DNA of 39,172 bases from Hyphomicrobiales bacterium (GCA_021775855.1 JAJFGZ010000015.1:1-39172); one strand, 5' to 3'; positions 17,127 through 26,659 are shown, counted from the first letter of the stretch. The notes: generated by a model not told the origin, from the letters alone. Program-made: numbers and translations.

Positions 17127-17822
17127 CTAATAGGTGTAGCCAAAGTGCTCGATCTCGCGTTTGTACCAGTCAATGACCAGCGCCTTGCTGTTTTCGTTGT
17201 AATAGGATTGATAGTCCGGGCGGCGGGTTTTAGATACATTCGTTACGGGCAATTTGAACTTGCCCCCCTGCCCGATCGCTACCATTGCTTTTTCAAAATC
17301 CGCAGTCAGATTCTCATATTGCCCGACAAAATCGACCGCGATCCTGCCATCGATGGAATACAGATCGTAATTCTCGACAAAAGCCTTGTGCGGAAATTTG
17401 AAAAAACCCTCAAAAGAAGTCTCCCGCTTGTCTGACCGCGTTTTATAAAAATACCAGGAAACCTGGCGGTCCCAGGGGTTCCGCTCGAACGCGAATTTGT
17501 AATAGCTGTTCCAGATATCGTCCCCGAGATAGCGCTTAATCCGCCAGGCGGGCATATGTTCGTAATAGCCGACAGTCGGGTGGTAATAGCGCTCAGGTCG
17601 TCTGAAGAACTTTCGCATCAACGGAATTGGCGGAACATCTGGATGATCCAGCTTATAGTTCTGCCCGCCGGCTCCAATATTGCGGCGTTCGTCGATCCCT
17701 GTGCGGGCCGGCGTGATAATATCGTCCGGACCCAAAATATCGGACAGGGCGATCTCCATGCTGGAGCTCGCGGTCTTCATGGTTTTGATGAAGATGAATT
17801 TATGCTTGTGCGAAACAATCAT
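17127..17822 (-). CDS. Sulfotransferase family 2 protein (PAPS-dependent)
   Basis: 231 residues. The N-terminus [15 protein letters not shown] (K13-S21) is the 5'-phosphosulfate-binding loop of Golgi-type and bacterial sulfotransferases. [14 protein letters not shown] (from R114) is the 3'-phosphate motif. No signal peptide or membrane helix, so it should be cytosolic. Relatives transfer sulfate from PAPS to carbohydrates or other envelope precursors; the acceptor is unknown. It begins 21 bases after the pccB stop on the same strand, so it may be co-transcribed with pccB, an unrelated enzyme. No sulfate-activation or glycan genes are nearby. Confidence 0.83.
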   Translation of the reverse strand: MIVSHKHKFIFIKTMKTASSSMEIALSDILGPDDIITPARTGIDERRNIGAGGQNYKLDHPDVPPIPLMRKFFRRPERYYHPTVGYYEHMPAWRIKRYLGDDIWNSYYKFAFERNPWDRQVSWYFYKTRSDKRETSFEGFFKFPHKAFVENYDLYSIDGRIAVDFVGQYENLTADFEKAMVAIGQGGKFKLPVTNVSKTRRPDYQSYYNENSKALVIDWYKREIEHFGYTY

Positions 17823-17843
17823 TGAAAATGGCGATACCTGGCT

Positions 17844-19376
17844 CTAAAGCGGGATATTGTCGTGCTTTTTCCAGGGCAGTTCCGCCTGCTTATTGCGGAG
17901 CATATTGAGCGCCCGGCACAGGCGCTTGCGGGTCGCATGGGGCATAATCACCTCGTCGATATAGCCACGCTCGGCGGCGACAAACGGGGTTGCAAACCGG
18001 CCCTCATATTCAGACGTGCGGGCGGCGATTTTTTCCTCATCCCCCAACTCCGCGCGGAAAATAATCTCAACCGCACCCTTCGCACCCATGACCGCAATTT
18101 CGGCTGTCGGCCAGGCATAATTGACATCGCCACGGATATGCTTTGAGGACATCACATCGTAGGCCCCGCCATAGGCCTTGCGGGTAATCACCGTTACCTT
18201 CGGCACCGTCGCCTCGGCATAGGCAAACAACAGTTTGGCGCCGTGCTTGATCAAGCCGCCATATTCCTGCGCAGTTCCTGGCAGAAATCCCGGGACATCG
18301 ACCAGCGTGACAATCGGAATATTAAAGCAATCGCAGAAGCGCACAAACCGCGCGCCCTTGCGGCTGGCGTCAGAATCAAGAACCCCCGCAAGCACCATCG
18401 GCTGGTTGGCGACCACGCCCACGGTCTGTCCCTCAAGGCGCACGAACCCTGTAACGATATTCCCGGCGAAGCTTTCCTGGATTTCAAAGAAATCCCCCTC
18501 ATCGGCAACTTTATGGATCAATTCACGGATGTCGTACGGCATGTTCGGGTTGTCGGGGATCAGCGTATCCAGCGAAGGTTCGAGACGTTCTGAATCATCA
18601 AAACTCGGCAGGGTCGGTGCATCTTCCTGGTTTGACGAGGGTAAAAAATCCGCAAACCGGCGCATCTGCAACAGCGCCTCAACGTCATTCTCGTAAGCCC
18701 CGTCGGCGATCGAGGATTTCGTTGCGTGCACGCTGGCGCCGCCAAGCTGTTCCGCCGTCACCGTCTCATTGGTCACCGTCTTGACCACGTCAGGACCGGT
18801 CACAAACATGTAGCTGGTGTCTTTGACCATGAAGATAAAATCGGTCATGGCGGGCGAATAGACGTCGCCGCCGGCGCATGGCCCCATGATCAGGGAAATT
18901 TGCGGGACGACACCGGACGCAATCACGTTGCGGTAGAATACTTCGCCGTACCCACCAAGCGCCGCAACGCCCTCCTGGATACGTGCGCCACCGGCATCGA
19001 AAAGGCCGATGATAGGTGCGCGGTTCTGCAATGCCATATCCTGGATCTTGGTAATTTTGCTGGCATGGGACTCCGACAACGACCCGCCGAAAACGGTAAA
19101 ATCCTTAGCAAACACATAAACGATGCGCCCGTTGATCGTACCCCAACCGGTGACCACGCCGTCGCCCGGGATTTTATTCTTTTCCATGCCAAAATCTGTG
19201 CAGCGGTGTTCGACGAACATGTCAAACTCTTCGAACGAATCTTCATCCAATAGGAGTTCCAGCCGTTCCCGCGCGGTCAGTTTCCCCTTTGCGTGTTGGG
19301 TCTCGATCCGTTTTGCGCCACCGCCCGCACGCGCGGTTTCCCGGCGTTCTTCAAGCTGCTGAATAATCTCTTTCAT
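17844..19376 (-). CDS. pccB: Propionyl-CoA carboxylase beta subunit (carboxyltransferase)
   Basis: 510 residues, full length. Carboxyltransferase N- and C-domains are complete: [20 protein letters not shown] at the start, [46 protein letters not shown], and the C-half [20 protein letters not shown] and [15 protein letters not shown]. It transfers carboxyl from biotin on PccA to propionyl-CoA, feeding methylmalonyl-CoA and succinyl-CoA from valine, isoleucine, odd-chain lipid and related substrates. It is separated from pccA by three unrelated genes. The 110 bases upstream show no clear promoter and no gene. Confidence 0.94.
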   Translation of the reverse strand: MKEIIQQLEERRETARAGGGAKRIETQHAKGKLTARERLELLLDEDSFEEFDMFVEHRCTDFGMEKNKIPGDGVVTGWGTINGRIVYVFAKDFTVFGGSLSESHASKITKIQDMALQNRAPIIGLFDAGGARIQEGVAALGGYGEVFYRNVIASGVVPQISLIMGPCAGGDVYSPAMTDFIFMVKDTSYMFVTGPDVVKTVTNETVTAEQLGGASVHATKSSIADGAYENDVEALLQMRRFADFLPSSNQEDAPTLPSFDDSERLEPSLDTLIPDNPNMPYDIRELIHKVADEGDFFEIQESFAGNIVTGFVRLEGQTVGVVANQPMVLAGVLDSDASRKGARFVRFCDCFNIPIVTLVDVPGFLPGTAQEYGGLIKHGAKLLFAYAEATVPKVTVITRKAYGGAYDVMSSKHIRGDVNYAWPTAEIAVMGAKGAVEIIFRAELGDEEKIAARTSEYEGRFATPFVAAERGYIDEVIMPHATRKRLCRALNMLRNKQAELPWKKHDNIPL

Positions 19377-19486
19377 CGTTACGTTGCCCCAAAACCTGGA
19401 ATTGGCGGTACTCGCATCGTTCTGACTTGAATATCACGCAAGGACACAAGGGCAAATCCATGAATCGCCGATATTTTAGATAACTC

Positions 19487-20266
19487 TCAGTCTTTTGAGC
19501 GCATTTGCGCGATTAACCGGCAGGCTACCATCATTTCCTGACGCCGGAATGCGCGGCGCGCCTCCGCTTCGTCATCGGGTCCCCACTGACTGATCTGCCA
19601 GTCCTCATCCACATGCGCCGCCTGCCACGCCACATCCCCATCAATCCAGTCGTTCTGGATGGCAACGGGTAAGAGTGCAGATCCGGTCAGATTGGCAATT
19701 GAAGCCAACGCCGCCAGTTCGTAATCTCTTTCTGTTTCAATACGTTGTCTGATGATTGTAAGGCTTTCTCGAGGTTGCGGTATCTGCGTGATTCCCGTCG
19801 TTATCCGGAATGGCTCGGGCAAATCTCTGTTAAACCGCTCGAGAATCGGGTCCCAGGCCGTTTGCTGCAATCTCGCCAAAGGTTCCGGCGCCTCCGCACG
19901 GTACAGCAATAAATCGGATTCCGCGTATCCCGCAATCTCGTCGATCACGGCTTCCCGGTTTCGCGCCACATTGTCGATTGCGCTATTGACTAACCTGCAT
20001 AACGGCATGGTGGAGGAGACAATAAACTTTCCTTGTCCGTCCCATTCCGTTGCCAATTCTTCGGCAGTATCGCTTTTGGCGAGCAGATAGATCGATTTTG
20101 CAGGCGTCTTGGCGGGTCGACCGTCCAGCAAGACCACAAAACCATCAGACTTTTCGCTGACAGAGACTTGTTTATAAAATCGTTTCGGCAGTTCCGCGCC
20201 AGCCGCCGCGCGGGCAAGTACCATGGCATCAGCCCCGCGATTTGCGCCGCCCGGACTGTCCGTCAT
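19487..20266 (-). CDS. ATP12-family F1-ATPase assembly chaperone
   Basis: 259 residues. Family landmarks: KRFYKQVSVSEKSDGFVVLL, DGRPAKTPAKS, TEWDGQGKFI, MPLCRLVNSAIDNV, YAESDLLLYRAE and the C-terminal ALPVAIQ-like region with WQAAHVDEDWQ. ATP12 (ATPAF2) binds the F1 alpha subunit during assembly of ATP synthase in mitochondria and alphaproteobacteria; its presence supports the taxonomic call. Its ATG overlaps the rluC stop by four bases (ATGA, 20263-20266), so the two are probably translationally coupled. No ATP synthase genes are in the window. Confidence 0.9.
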   Translation of the reverse strand: MTDSPGGANRGADAMVLARAAAGAELPKRFYKQVSVSEKSDGFVVLLDGRPAKTPAKSIYLLAKSDTAEELATEWDGQGKFIVSSTMPLCRLVNSAIDNVARNREAVIDEIAGYAESDLLLYRAEAPEPLARLQQTAWDPILERFNRDLPEPFRITTGITQIPQPRESLTIIRQRIETERDYELAALASIANLTGSALLPVAIQNDWIDGDVAWQAAHVDEDWQISQWGPDDEAEARRAFRRQEMMVACRLIAQMRSKD

Positions 20267-21246
20267 TCGGGAAAATCTTCCTGGCCTGCCGCGTCGCCTG
20301 TATCGAAATCGAAGAATTTCCAGGCCGCCGCCATGTGCGGCGGAAGCGGCGCGGTGACATCGAGTTTGCCGCCGCCGGGGTGCGGCAGGGTCAACCGGCG
20401 TGCATGGAGTTGCATCCCTTCGGGCAAATCACCGACCTGCTCCAGCGTATCATCGCGGTATTTCCGATCACCCACGATGCCATGGCCAATATGGTGCAAA
20501 TGGACGCGCAACTGGTGAGTGCGCCCGGTCACTGGTTTCAAACTGAGCCAACTGAACAATTCAGCCGCCCGCCCGGTTACCGAATAATAGGTCGAGGCGT
20601 GTTGCGCGCCCTCTTCACCCGACTCTACCACGTGCATCCGATCGCCTTCCGGACCACCGGTAAATTTCCTGAGCGCGGCATCGATCCGTCCCTGCATTGG
20701 CCGGGGAACGCCGTTTACCAGCGCCCAGTAGATTTTTCGTGCTGAGCGGGTGCGGAACACCTTGCCAAGATCAGCGGCGACCTTGCGCCGCCGCGCTAAA
20801 AGCAAAATTCCAGATGTATCCCGGTCGAGCCGGTGTACGAGGCGCGGGCGTTCGTCTGCGTCAAATTTGAGCGCATCCAGCAGCCCATCGATATGCCGCT
20901 CGACCTTGCTGCCGCCCTGAACCGGAATCCCGGCGGGCTTATTGAGAACGATGACGTCCTCGTCCATGTGCAGAACCAGGGATTGTGCAAAACTCTCATC
21001 GAATTCAGATATTGACCCCGCCTTTTTTACAACCACCGGATTGCCGAGCGGCGGCAACCGGACGGTTTGCCCGTATTCCAGCCGTTGGGCCGCCTTGACC
21101 CGCTTGCCGTCAATGCGGACCTGACCCGTGCGCAGCAACTTCTGCACCCGGCCCTGGGTCAGATCGGGATGTCGCGCGCGCATCCACCGGTCGAGCCGCA
21201 TGCCGGCATCGTCCCCCGATATCGCGATATGCTGGACGCCGCTCAT
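20263..21246 (-). CDS. rluC: RluA/RluC-family 23S rRNA pseudouridine synthase
   Basis: 327 residues from ATG 21246, which overlaps the crcB stop as ATGA; the longer open frame to 21354 lies within crcB. An N-terminal S4 RNA-binding domain (about 12-75; MRLDRWMRARHPDLTQGRVQ) precedes the synthase domain with VLNKPAGIPVQGG and the catalytic HRLDRDTSGILLLARR. The C-terminal part carries GRTHQLRVHLHHIGHGIVGD, typical of the family. It isomerises specific uridines in 23S rRNA (RluC positions in E. coli); target positions here are inferred. Middle gene of crcB-rluC-atp12. Confidence 0.92.
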   Translation of the reverse strand: MSGVQHIAISGDDAGMRLDRWMRARHPDLTQGRVQKLLRTGQVRIDGKRVKAAQRLEYGQTVRLPPLGNPVVVKKAGSISEFDESFAQSLVLHMDEDVIVLNKPAGIPVQGGSKVERHIDGLLDALKFDADERPRLVHRLDRDTSGILLLARRRKVAADLGKVFRTRSARKIYWALVNGVPRPMQGRIDAALRKFTGGPEGDRMHVVESGEEGAQHASTYYSVTGRAAELFSWLSLKPVTGRTHQLRVHLHHIGHGIVGDRKYRDDTLEQVGDLPEGMQLHARRLTLPHPGGGKLDVTAPLPPHMAAAWKFFDFDTGDAAGQEDFPE

Positions 21247-21623
21247 GCGAAAACACTTCGCACCAGCGCGAGGCCGAGAAACAGCGCCCCGATCGATGCA
21301 ATAACGGAGATCACGACATACGCAGCCGCCAGCCCCGCTTCGCCACGCTCCCAAAGCGTCACTGCATCCAGAGAATAGGCGGAAAAGGTCGTGAACCCGC
21401 CCAAAAACCCGGTCGCGACCAATAGCCTCAATTCATTGCTGCCCTGGAACCGCAACGCCAGTATTTCGATAAACACACCCATTGCAAACGATCCTGCGAT
21501 ATTGACGGTCAATGTGCCCCACGGAAACCCGGTGCCCATCAAGCGCATAGCCCACATGCCCACCATATGGCGGGAGGCGGCCCCCGCAGCGCCCCCAAGA
21601 GCGACGATCAATACCGATTGCAT
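21243..21623 (-). CDS. crcB: Fluoride channel CrcB/FluC
   Basis: 126 residues with four hydrophobic helices. Signature segments are GGAAGAASRHMVG, PWGTLTVNIAGSFAMGVF (pore Asn) and GFLGGFTTFSAYSLDAV (Phe-rich selectivity region). Dimeric Fluc exports fluoride passively through the inner membrane. Its stop overlaps the rluC start by four bases. The 140-base leader carries two mutually exclusive hairpins (21657-21681) but I find no match to the crcB fluoride-riboswitch consensus. Confidence 0.94.
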   Translation of the reverse strand: MQSVLIVALGGAAGAASRHMVGMWAMRLMGTGFPWGTLTVNIAGSFAMGVFIEILALRFQGSNELRLLVATGFLGGFTTFSAYSLDAVTLWERGEAGLAAAYVVISVIASIGALFLGLALVRSVFA

Positions 21624-21656
21624 AGCTGCTGCCCTATTCCCGAAATTTCGCGTTGG

Positions 21657-21681
21657 CCGGACCAGTCCGGGTGAATCCCGG
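21657..21681. repeat. Two overlapping inverted repeats in the crcB leader
   Basis: CCGGAC (21657-21662) pairs with GTCCGG (21665-21670) across a two-base gap, and CCGGG (21667-21671) pairs with CCCGG (21677-21681) around TGAAT. The two share bases 21667-21670, so only one can form at a time. They lie 34-58 bases upstream of the crcB start. A regulatory or protein-binding role is possible but unproven. Confidence 0.4.
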
Positions 21682-21763
21682 AATGCACGAATGTACCGGA
21701 AACAGTGTTTTTCTCATGAATATTCCCCTGTCATTCGCTCAACAGACTTTTTTCAGCGGGAAG

Positions 21764-23089
21764 TTAGCTCTTTTTTCGCTCTCGCCGCAACTTGGCCCAG
21801 TAATCCAGGCGCTTCCTAATGTCACGCTCGAACCCACGCTCGACCGGTGAATAGAATTGCGGACGGTCCAATTCGTCCGGGAAGTAATTTTGGCCTGAGA
21901 ACCCGTCGGGTTGGTCGTGATCATACTGGTAGCCCGAGCCGTAGCCTTCTTCTTCCATAAGTTTGGTTGGCGCATTCAGAATAATTTTTGGCGGCGAAAC
22001 AGACCCGGTTTCCTTTGCAGCTTTGATGGCTTGTTTGTAGGCCCCATAGAGCGCGTTCGATTTGGGTGCAACCGCCAGATATACGGCGGACTGCGCCAAC
22101 GCCAGCTCCCCTTCCGGACTGCCAAGCATCTGGTAGGCATCGCGAGCAGCTATCGACTGGGTCAGCGCCTGTGGATCGGCAAGGCCGATATCTTCCGACG
22201 CCATTCGGATCAGGCGTCGGGCAACAAACAGCGGATCCTCCCCTGCGACCAGAATACGCGCTAGCCAATAGAGGGTTGCGTCCGGATCCGACCCGCGTAT
22301 CGATTTATGCAACGCGCTGATCAGGTTATAATGGCCGTCCTGGGCTTTATCGAAAACCGGTGCCCGGCGTTGCACCAAACCGACCAGCGCCGCCGTCCCG
22401 ATTTCGTCGCCATCTTCCGGAATGGCGGCGAACAGTTCCTCTGCCAACCCCAGAGCAACGCGGCCGTCCCCGTCCGCCATGCCGATCAGGCTGTCGCGCG
22501 CTTCTTCGTCCAGGGGCAGATTCCGGCCGGTATGGGCTTCAGCCCGGGCCAACAGCGCTGCAAGCGCTTCATTGTCCAGCCGCTTGAACACCAACACCTT
22601 CGCCCGCGACAGAAGCGCCGAATTCAGCTCGAATGACGGGTTTTCGGTTGTCGCGCCTACAAGGATGATGGTGCCGTCCTCCATGTGGGGCAAAAAACCA
22701 TCCTGCTGGGCGCGGTTGAACCGATGGATTTCGTCCACGAACAATAGCGTTCCAACACCATTGGAGCGTCTGAGCCTGGCAGCCTCAAAAATCTTTCTGA
22801 GATCCTGGACGCCAGAAAAAATCGCCGAAATCTGTTCGAAATGGAGCTCGGTGCCGTGGGCCAGAAGCCGCGCGGCGGTCGTTTTCCCGGTACCGGCAGG
22901 CCCCCAGAAAACCATCGAGCGCAGGTTTTTACCACCCGCAAGGCCACTCAGTGCGCCGTCTGGCCCTGTCAAATGGGCCTGGCCGACAATCTCATCAAAA
23001 CTCTCTGGACGCAAAAAGTCCGCTAGAGGCCTCGGTGCGTCATCAGGCGGATCGGCGCCTGCAAATAGGTCTGACACACCGGATGCCAT
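21764..23089 (-). CDS. rarA: Replication-associated recombination ATPase RarA (MgsA)
   Basis: 441 residues. Clamp-loader-like AAA+ domain: PLADFLRPESFDEIVGQAHL, Walker A GPAGTGKTTAARLLA (63-77), Walker B LLFVDEIHRFN, and sensor ILVGATTENPSFELNSALLS. The C-terminal tetramerisation domain includes KSIRGSDPDATLYWLARIL and a terminal RLDYWAKLR helix. RarA acts at stalled replication forks with RecA, SSB and the polymerase. Its ATG directly follows the protease TAA (TAAATG), so it is coupled to the Do-like protease gene. Replication repair and envelope proteolysis are unrelated; the pairing is positional in this lineage. Confidence 0.94.
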   Translation of the reverse strand: MASGVSDLFAGADPPDDAPRPLADFLRPESFDEIVGQAHLTGPDGALSGLAGGKNLRSMVFWGPAGTGKTTAARLLAHGTELHFEQISAIFSGVQDLRKIFEAARLRRSNGVGTLLFVDEIHRFNRAQQDGFLPHMEDGTIILVGATTENPSFELNSALLSRAKVLVFKRLDNEALAALLARAEAHTGRNLPLDEEARDSLIGMADGDGRVALGLAEELFAAIPEDGDEIGTAALVGLVQRRAPVFDKAQDGHYNLISALHKSIRGSDPDATLYWLARILVAGEDPLFVARRLIRMASEDIGLADPQALTQSIAARDAYQMLGSPEGELALAQSAVYLAVAPKSNALYGAYKQAIKAAKETGSVSPPKIILNAPTKLMEEEGYGSGYQYDHDQPDGFSGQNYFPDELDRPQFYSPVERGFERDIRKRLDYWAKLRRERKKS

Positions 23090-24523
23090 TTAACTGCCCA
23101 CCACCACGCGGATTACCCTGCCGTCGCGCTCAACCGCAAGTGCCCAGTCCCTCACCTGGGCGCCCAGGGCCTGTACAAGATCGTCAACGCGCTGGATGTC
23201 CTTGCCGTTGACTTCGCGAATGATATCGCCGCGTCGCAAGCGCAGCTGATTGGCCCGGGACTGCGCTTCTATCTGCATGACCACGACGCCTGTTTCGTCA
23301 AAGCCCCGGCGCAATTCGACCGCAAGCGCCGGCGAGAGATTGGCAACGGTTGCGCCTGAAAACGGGTTCCGACCGTCGACCATGGTTTCGTTCCGCGGCG
23401 GATCTTCGGGCGGCGCTTCCAGCCCGATTGTTACCGGTATTTCCTGACCGCGCCGCAGGACCATCAGGCTCGCAGCGCCGCCTATGCCGCGTGTCGCCAA
23501 TCGATAATTGAGTGCCTGCGGTCCCCCGATATCGACGCCATCGACAGACAGGATGACGTCCCCGACCTCCAGACCACCCGAACGGGCTGGGCCACGAGAC
23601 CCAACGGCCGCAATCATGACGCCGGTTGGGCGCTGCATGCCGATCGATTCCGCGATCTCTGCTGTAACCGCCTGCATTTCGGCGCCAAACCACGGCCGCA
23701 ACACGATGCCACCGGTCTGCGCCGACTCGATCACCACCCGCGCCATATTGACGGGAATAGCAAATCCGATTCCGTTTGAGCCGCCACTCCGGCTATAAAT
23801 GGCGGTGTTGATGCCAACAAGTTTGCCGGACATATCGACGAGCGCCCCACCGGAATTTCCGGGATTGATTGCAGCGTCGGTCTGGATAAAGAACTGGTAG
23901 TCCGAAATCCCGACCCGGGTGCGGGCGAGCGCCGAGACAATCCCGCTCGTCACTGTCTGCCCGACACCAAACGGGTTCCCGACTGCGAGCACCAGATCAC
24001 CAACTTCAAGTGCATCAGAATCCCCCAATTCAAGCGCCGGAAACGCCTCTGTAGGTTCAACCACCCGGAGCACCGCCAGATCGGTCAACTCGTCCTTGAG
24101 GATAACCTCGGCTTCGAACTCGCGTTTGTCCGAAAGAACGATTTTGATGTCCGTTGCATCGGCAATGACGTGATTATTGGTCACCACGATCCCCGCCGGA
24201 GAGACGATTACGCCCGAGCCAAGTGCGCTCTGCACCCGCGACTGGGGTACGCCGAACCCGCGCCCCCCGAAAAAACGCTGGAAGAAGGGATCATTCATGA
24301 ACGGTGAATTAGACTGCTGCTGCAATCGTTGGGTCGCGTAGACATTCACAACGGCGGGAATAACCTCCCTGACCAGCGGTGCGAATGAGAGTTGGAATTC
24401 CGACTGCGCCTGAGGCAATACCCGTTCCTGCGCGAGACTTTCACGCGGGATGAGGGCCGCAAAGATCAGGAAAATGGCGGTAACACCGGCATTCGACAGG
24501 CATTTTCTCAATAGAACAGTCAT
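23090..24523 (-). CDS. HtrA/Do-like periplasmic serine protease with two PDZ domains
   Basis: 477 residues. An N-terminal signal sequence (NAGVTAIFLIFAALIPRESL) leads to the trypsin-like domain with the full triad: His118 in TNNHVI, Asp148 in ELTDLAVLRV and Ser224 in NPGNSGGALVD. PDZ1 (about 270-370; RSGGLEVGDVILSVDGVDI) and PDZ2 (about 395-475; ANQLRLRRGDIIREVNGKDI) follow. DegP/DegQ-type proteases degrade or refold damaged envelope proteins in the periplasm. TATATT at 24565-24570 may be a -10 box for this gene. It lies 140 bases after the rplQ stop with a terminator between, so it starts a new unit with rarA. Confidence 0.92.
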   Translation of the reverse strand: MTVLLRKCLSNAGVTAIFLIFAALIPRESLAQERVLPQAQSEFQLSFAPLVREVIPAVVNVYATQRLQQQSNSPFMNDPFFQRFFGGRGFGVPQSRVQSALGSGVIVSPAGIVVTNNHVIADATDIKIVLSDKREFEAEVILKDELTDLAVLRVVEPTEAFPALELGDSDALEVGDLVLAVGNPFGVGQTVTSGIVSALARTRVGISDYQFFIQTDAAINPGNSGGALVDMSGKLVGINTAIYSRSGGSNGIGFAIPVNMARVVIESAQTGGIVLRPWFGAEMQAVTAEIAESIGMQRPTGVMIAAVGSRGPARSGGLEVGDVILSVDGVDIGGPQALNYRLATRGIGGAASLMVLRRGQEIPVTIGLEAPPEDPPRNETMVDGRNPFSGATVANLSPALAVELRRGFDETGVVVMQIEAQSRANQLRLRRGDIIREVNGKDIQRVDDLVQALGAQVRDWALAVERDGRVIRVVVGS

Positions 24524-24611
24524 GACACCTCGTCTGGCATTTCGATGGCGACTCGATTGACCCGAATATAGGCGAGATGTGGCGCGAATAAAGCAATGTT
24601 GGTGCCAAAAA

Positions 24612-24640
24612 CAAAAAACGATCCCCCAAGGAATCGCTTT
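24612..24640 (-). terminator. Terminator of the alpha operon after rplQ
   Basis: On the minus strand CGATTCC (24636-24630) pairs with GGGATCG (24625-24619) around TTGG, followed by six T's and a second T-run. It lies 28 bases after the rplQ stop and closes the ribosomal protein block. Confidence 0.8.
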
Positions 24641-24663
24641 TCGGAATTCGAATTGGACGAAGG

Positions 24664-25098
24664 CTAAGCAGCCTCGGCGTCCCCGTCTTCGTCGTCGGTA
24701 AACATGGTCGGACCGGAATCCAGTCCCTTTGCGCTATCATCGCGATCGACAAATTCGATAACGGCAACCGGTGCATTATCACCAAAACGGAAACCGGCTT
24801 TCATTACGCGAATATAGCCGCCGCTCCGCTCCTTGTAACGTTCAGCCAGCGTATCGAACAATTTGCCAACAATCGCTGTGTCGTTGTTGAGTTTGCTCAG
24901 TGCCTGGCGGCGGGCAGGCAGGGTGCCGGATTTGCCGAGCGTGACCAGTTTTTCAACAACCGGGCGCAATTCCTTGGCCTTCGGCAAAGTTGTCGTAATT
25001 TGCTCGTGCTTAATCAGCGCAATTGCCATGTTCGAAAACATCGCCTTGCGGTGGCTAGCCGTGCGGTTGAGCTTACGGCCCGATTTGCGATGACGCAT
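24664..25098 (-). CDS. rplQ: Large ribosomal subunit protein bL17
   Basis: 144 residues. The N-terminal [20 protein letters not shown] is diagnostic, followed by [31 protein letters not shown] short acidic tail ([11 protein letters not shown]) extends past the E. coli length, as in other alphaproteobacteria. bL17 sits near the peptide exit tunnel. It is the last gene of rpsM-rpsK-rpoA-rplQ, with a terminator 28 bases on. Confidence 0.97.
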   Translation of the reverse strand: MRHRKSGRKLNRTASHRKAMFSNMAIALIKHEQITTTLPKAKELRPVVEKLVTLGKSGTLPARRQALSKLNNDTAIVGKLFDTLAERYKERSGGYIRVMKAGFRFGDNAPVAVIEFVDRDDSAKGLDSGPTMFTDDEDGDAEAA

Positions 25099-25154
25099 AA
25101 CTGATCTCCTGTGGTGCGGAACGGGATCGAATTCATTGCCCGGTCGCGCGACGC

Positions 25155-26177
25155 CTAATAGTTTTGATGGTCACCGTATCGTTTGGCCAGCGCTTCGATA
25201 TCTTCCGGCGGCCAATTCGGTACTTCCATCCCAAGATGCAATCCCATTGCCGCCAGCACTTCCTTGATTTCGTTGAGTGACTTGCGGCCAAAATTCGGCG
25301 TGCGCAGCATTTCCGCCTCGCTCTTCTGAATGAGATCGCCGATATAAACGATATTGTCGTTCTTCAGGCAATTTGCCGAACGCACAGACAGTTCCAGTTC
25401 ATCGACCTTTTTCAACAATGCTGGATTGAAGGCCAATTCCGGAACAGTCTCTTCAACGGTTTCTTTCTCGGGCTCTTCGAAGTTGACGAATACCTGCAAT
25501 TGATCTTGCAGAATGCGGGCTGCGAACGCCACCGCATCGTCAGGCGTCACCGACCCGTCGGTTTCGATCTGCATGGTCAGCTTGTCGTAATCGAGAATCT
25601 GACCTTCGCGCGTATGCTCGACCTTGTAGGACACTTTCTTGACCGGGCTGTAGAGGCTATCGACCGGGATCAGCCCAATCGGTGCATCCGCCGGGCGATT
25701 GCGTTCAGCCGCGATATAGCCCTTGCCGCGATCAACCGTCAGCTCCATCCGGATTTCAGCGCCCTCATCAAGTGTACAGATCACGTGGTCCGGGTTGAGA
25801 ACGTCGATATTTGCGACTTCCTCGATATCGCCTGCGGTCACCTGCGCTGGGCCTTCTTTTTGGAGCACCAGGCGTTTGGGACCTTCGACATCCATCCGGA
25901 CGGCAATTTCCTTGATGTTCAGGACAATATCCGTGACATCCTCGCGGACGCCGGTGATCGACGAGAATTCGTGCAACACACCATCGATCTGAACCGACGT
26001 CACCGCCGCGCCCTGAAGCGACGACAGCAGGACTCTGCGCAGCGAATTTCCGAGCGTCATGCCGAAACCACGCTCGAGCGGTTCAGCGACTACGGTTGCG
26101 GTGCGCAGGGAATCGTCGCCGCCGACGATTTCCAGCTTGTTTGGTTTAATGAGTTCCTGCCAGTTGCTCTGGATCAC
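25155..26177 (-). CDS. rpoA: RNA polymerase alpha subunit
   Basis: 340 residues. The N-terminal assembly domain (about 1-235) shows [21 protein letters not shown] and the dimer core. The C-terminal DNA/activator-binding domain (about 260-325) shows [21 protein letters not shown] and [16 protein letters not shown]. It dimerises to nucleate core RNA polymerase and binds UP elements and activators. It follows rpsK directly: rpsD, present between them in E. coli, is absent as in other alphaproteobacteria. The 92-base rpsK-rpoA gap carries a hairpin. Confidence 0.98.
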   Translation of the reverse strand: MIQSNWQELIKPNKLEIVGGDDSLRTATVVAEPLERGFGMTLGNSLRRVLLSSLQGAAVTSVQIDGVLHEFSSITGVREDVTDIVLNIKEIAVRMDVEGPKRLVLQKEGPAQVTAGDIEEVANIDVLNPDHVICTLDEGAEIRMELTVDRGKGYIAAERNRPADAPIGLIPVDSLYSPVKKVSYKVEHTREGQILDYDKLTMQIETDGSVTPDDAVAFAARILQDQLQVFVNFEEPEKETVEETVPELAFNPALLKKVDELELSVRSANCLKNDNIVYIGDLIQKSEAEMLRTPNFGRKSLNEIKEVLAAMGLHLGMEVPNWPPEDIEALAKRYGDHQNY

Positions 26178-26239
26178 GAAGCTATCCTTTGCCTTCGTCG
26201 CACCTGCCCGATAGGCGATACGATGTTATCAAATTTCAA

Positions 26240-26256
26240 CGTCTGAGGATCAGACG
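26240..26256. repeat. Hairpin in the rpsK-rpoA gap
   Basis: CGTCTGA and TCAGACG form a perfect seven-base stem around GGA, 13 bases after the rpsK stop. No adjacent T-run, so it is not a strong terminator. It could be an mRNA processing or partial-attenuation element that sets rpoA relative to S11 levels; this is speculative. Confidence 0.4.
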
Positions 26257-26269
26257 ATGTGAGGGGTAC

Positions 26270-26659
26270 TTAAACGCGTCGGCGCTTACGCGCACGACAT
26301 CCGTTATGCGGGATCGTCGTTACGTCGCGGATGGTCGTAATTGTGAACCCGGTTGCCTGCAACGCACGCAACGCTGATTCCCGCCCCGAACCCGGTCCGC
26401 GAATTTCAACTTCGAGGGTCTTCATGCCATGTTCCATCGCCTTTTTTGCGGCGTCTTCAGCTGCAAGCTGGGCTGCATAAGGGGTGGATTTACGCGACCC
26501 CTTGAAACCCATTGCACCGGCTGTTGACCAGGCAATGACATTGCCCTGGGCATCCGCGATGGTGATTACCGTATTGTTGAACGACGCATTCACGTGGGCC
26601 ACGCCTGCGGAAATATTTTTCCGCTCGCTGCGCCGAATGCGTGTTTGTTCCTTAGCCAT
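26270..26659 (-). CDS. rpsK: Small ribosomal subunit protein uS11
   Basis: 129 residues. Conserved core: [56 protein letters not shown] and the C-terminal [18 protein letters not shown]. uS11 binds the 30S platform near the mRNA exit. It starts 30 bases after the rpsM stop and belongs to the alpha operon. Confidence 0.98.
   Translation of the reverse strand: MAKEQTRIRRSERKNISAGVAHVNASFNNTVITIADAQGNVIAWSTAGAMGFKGSRKSTPYAAQLAAEDAAKKAMEHGMKTLEVEIRGPGSGRESALRALQATGFTITTIRDVTTIPHNGCRARKRRRV

Noticed and set aside
21624..21763. Fluoride riboswitch before crcB
   Set aside because: I could not find the conserved core of the crcB motif on the minus strand; only unrelated hairpins are visible.
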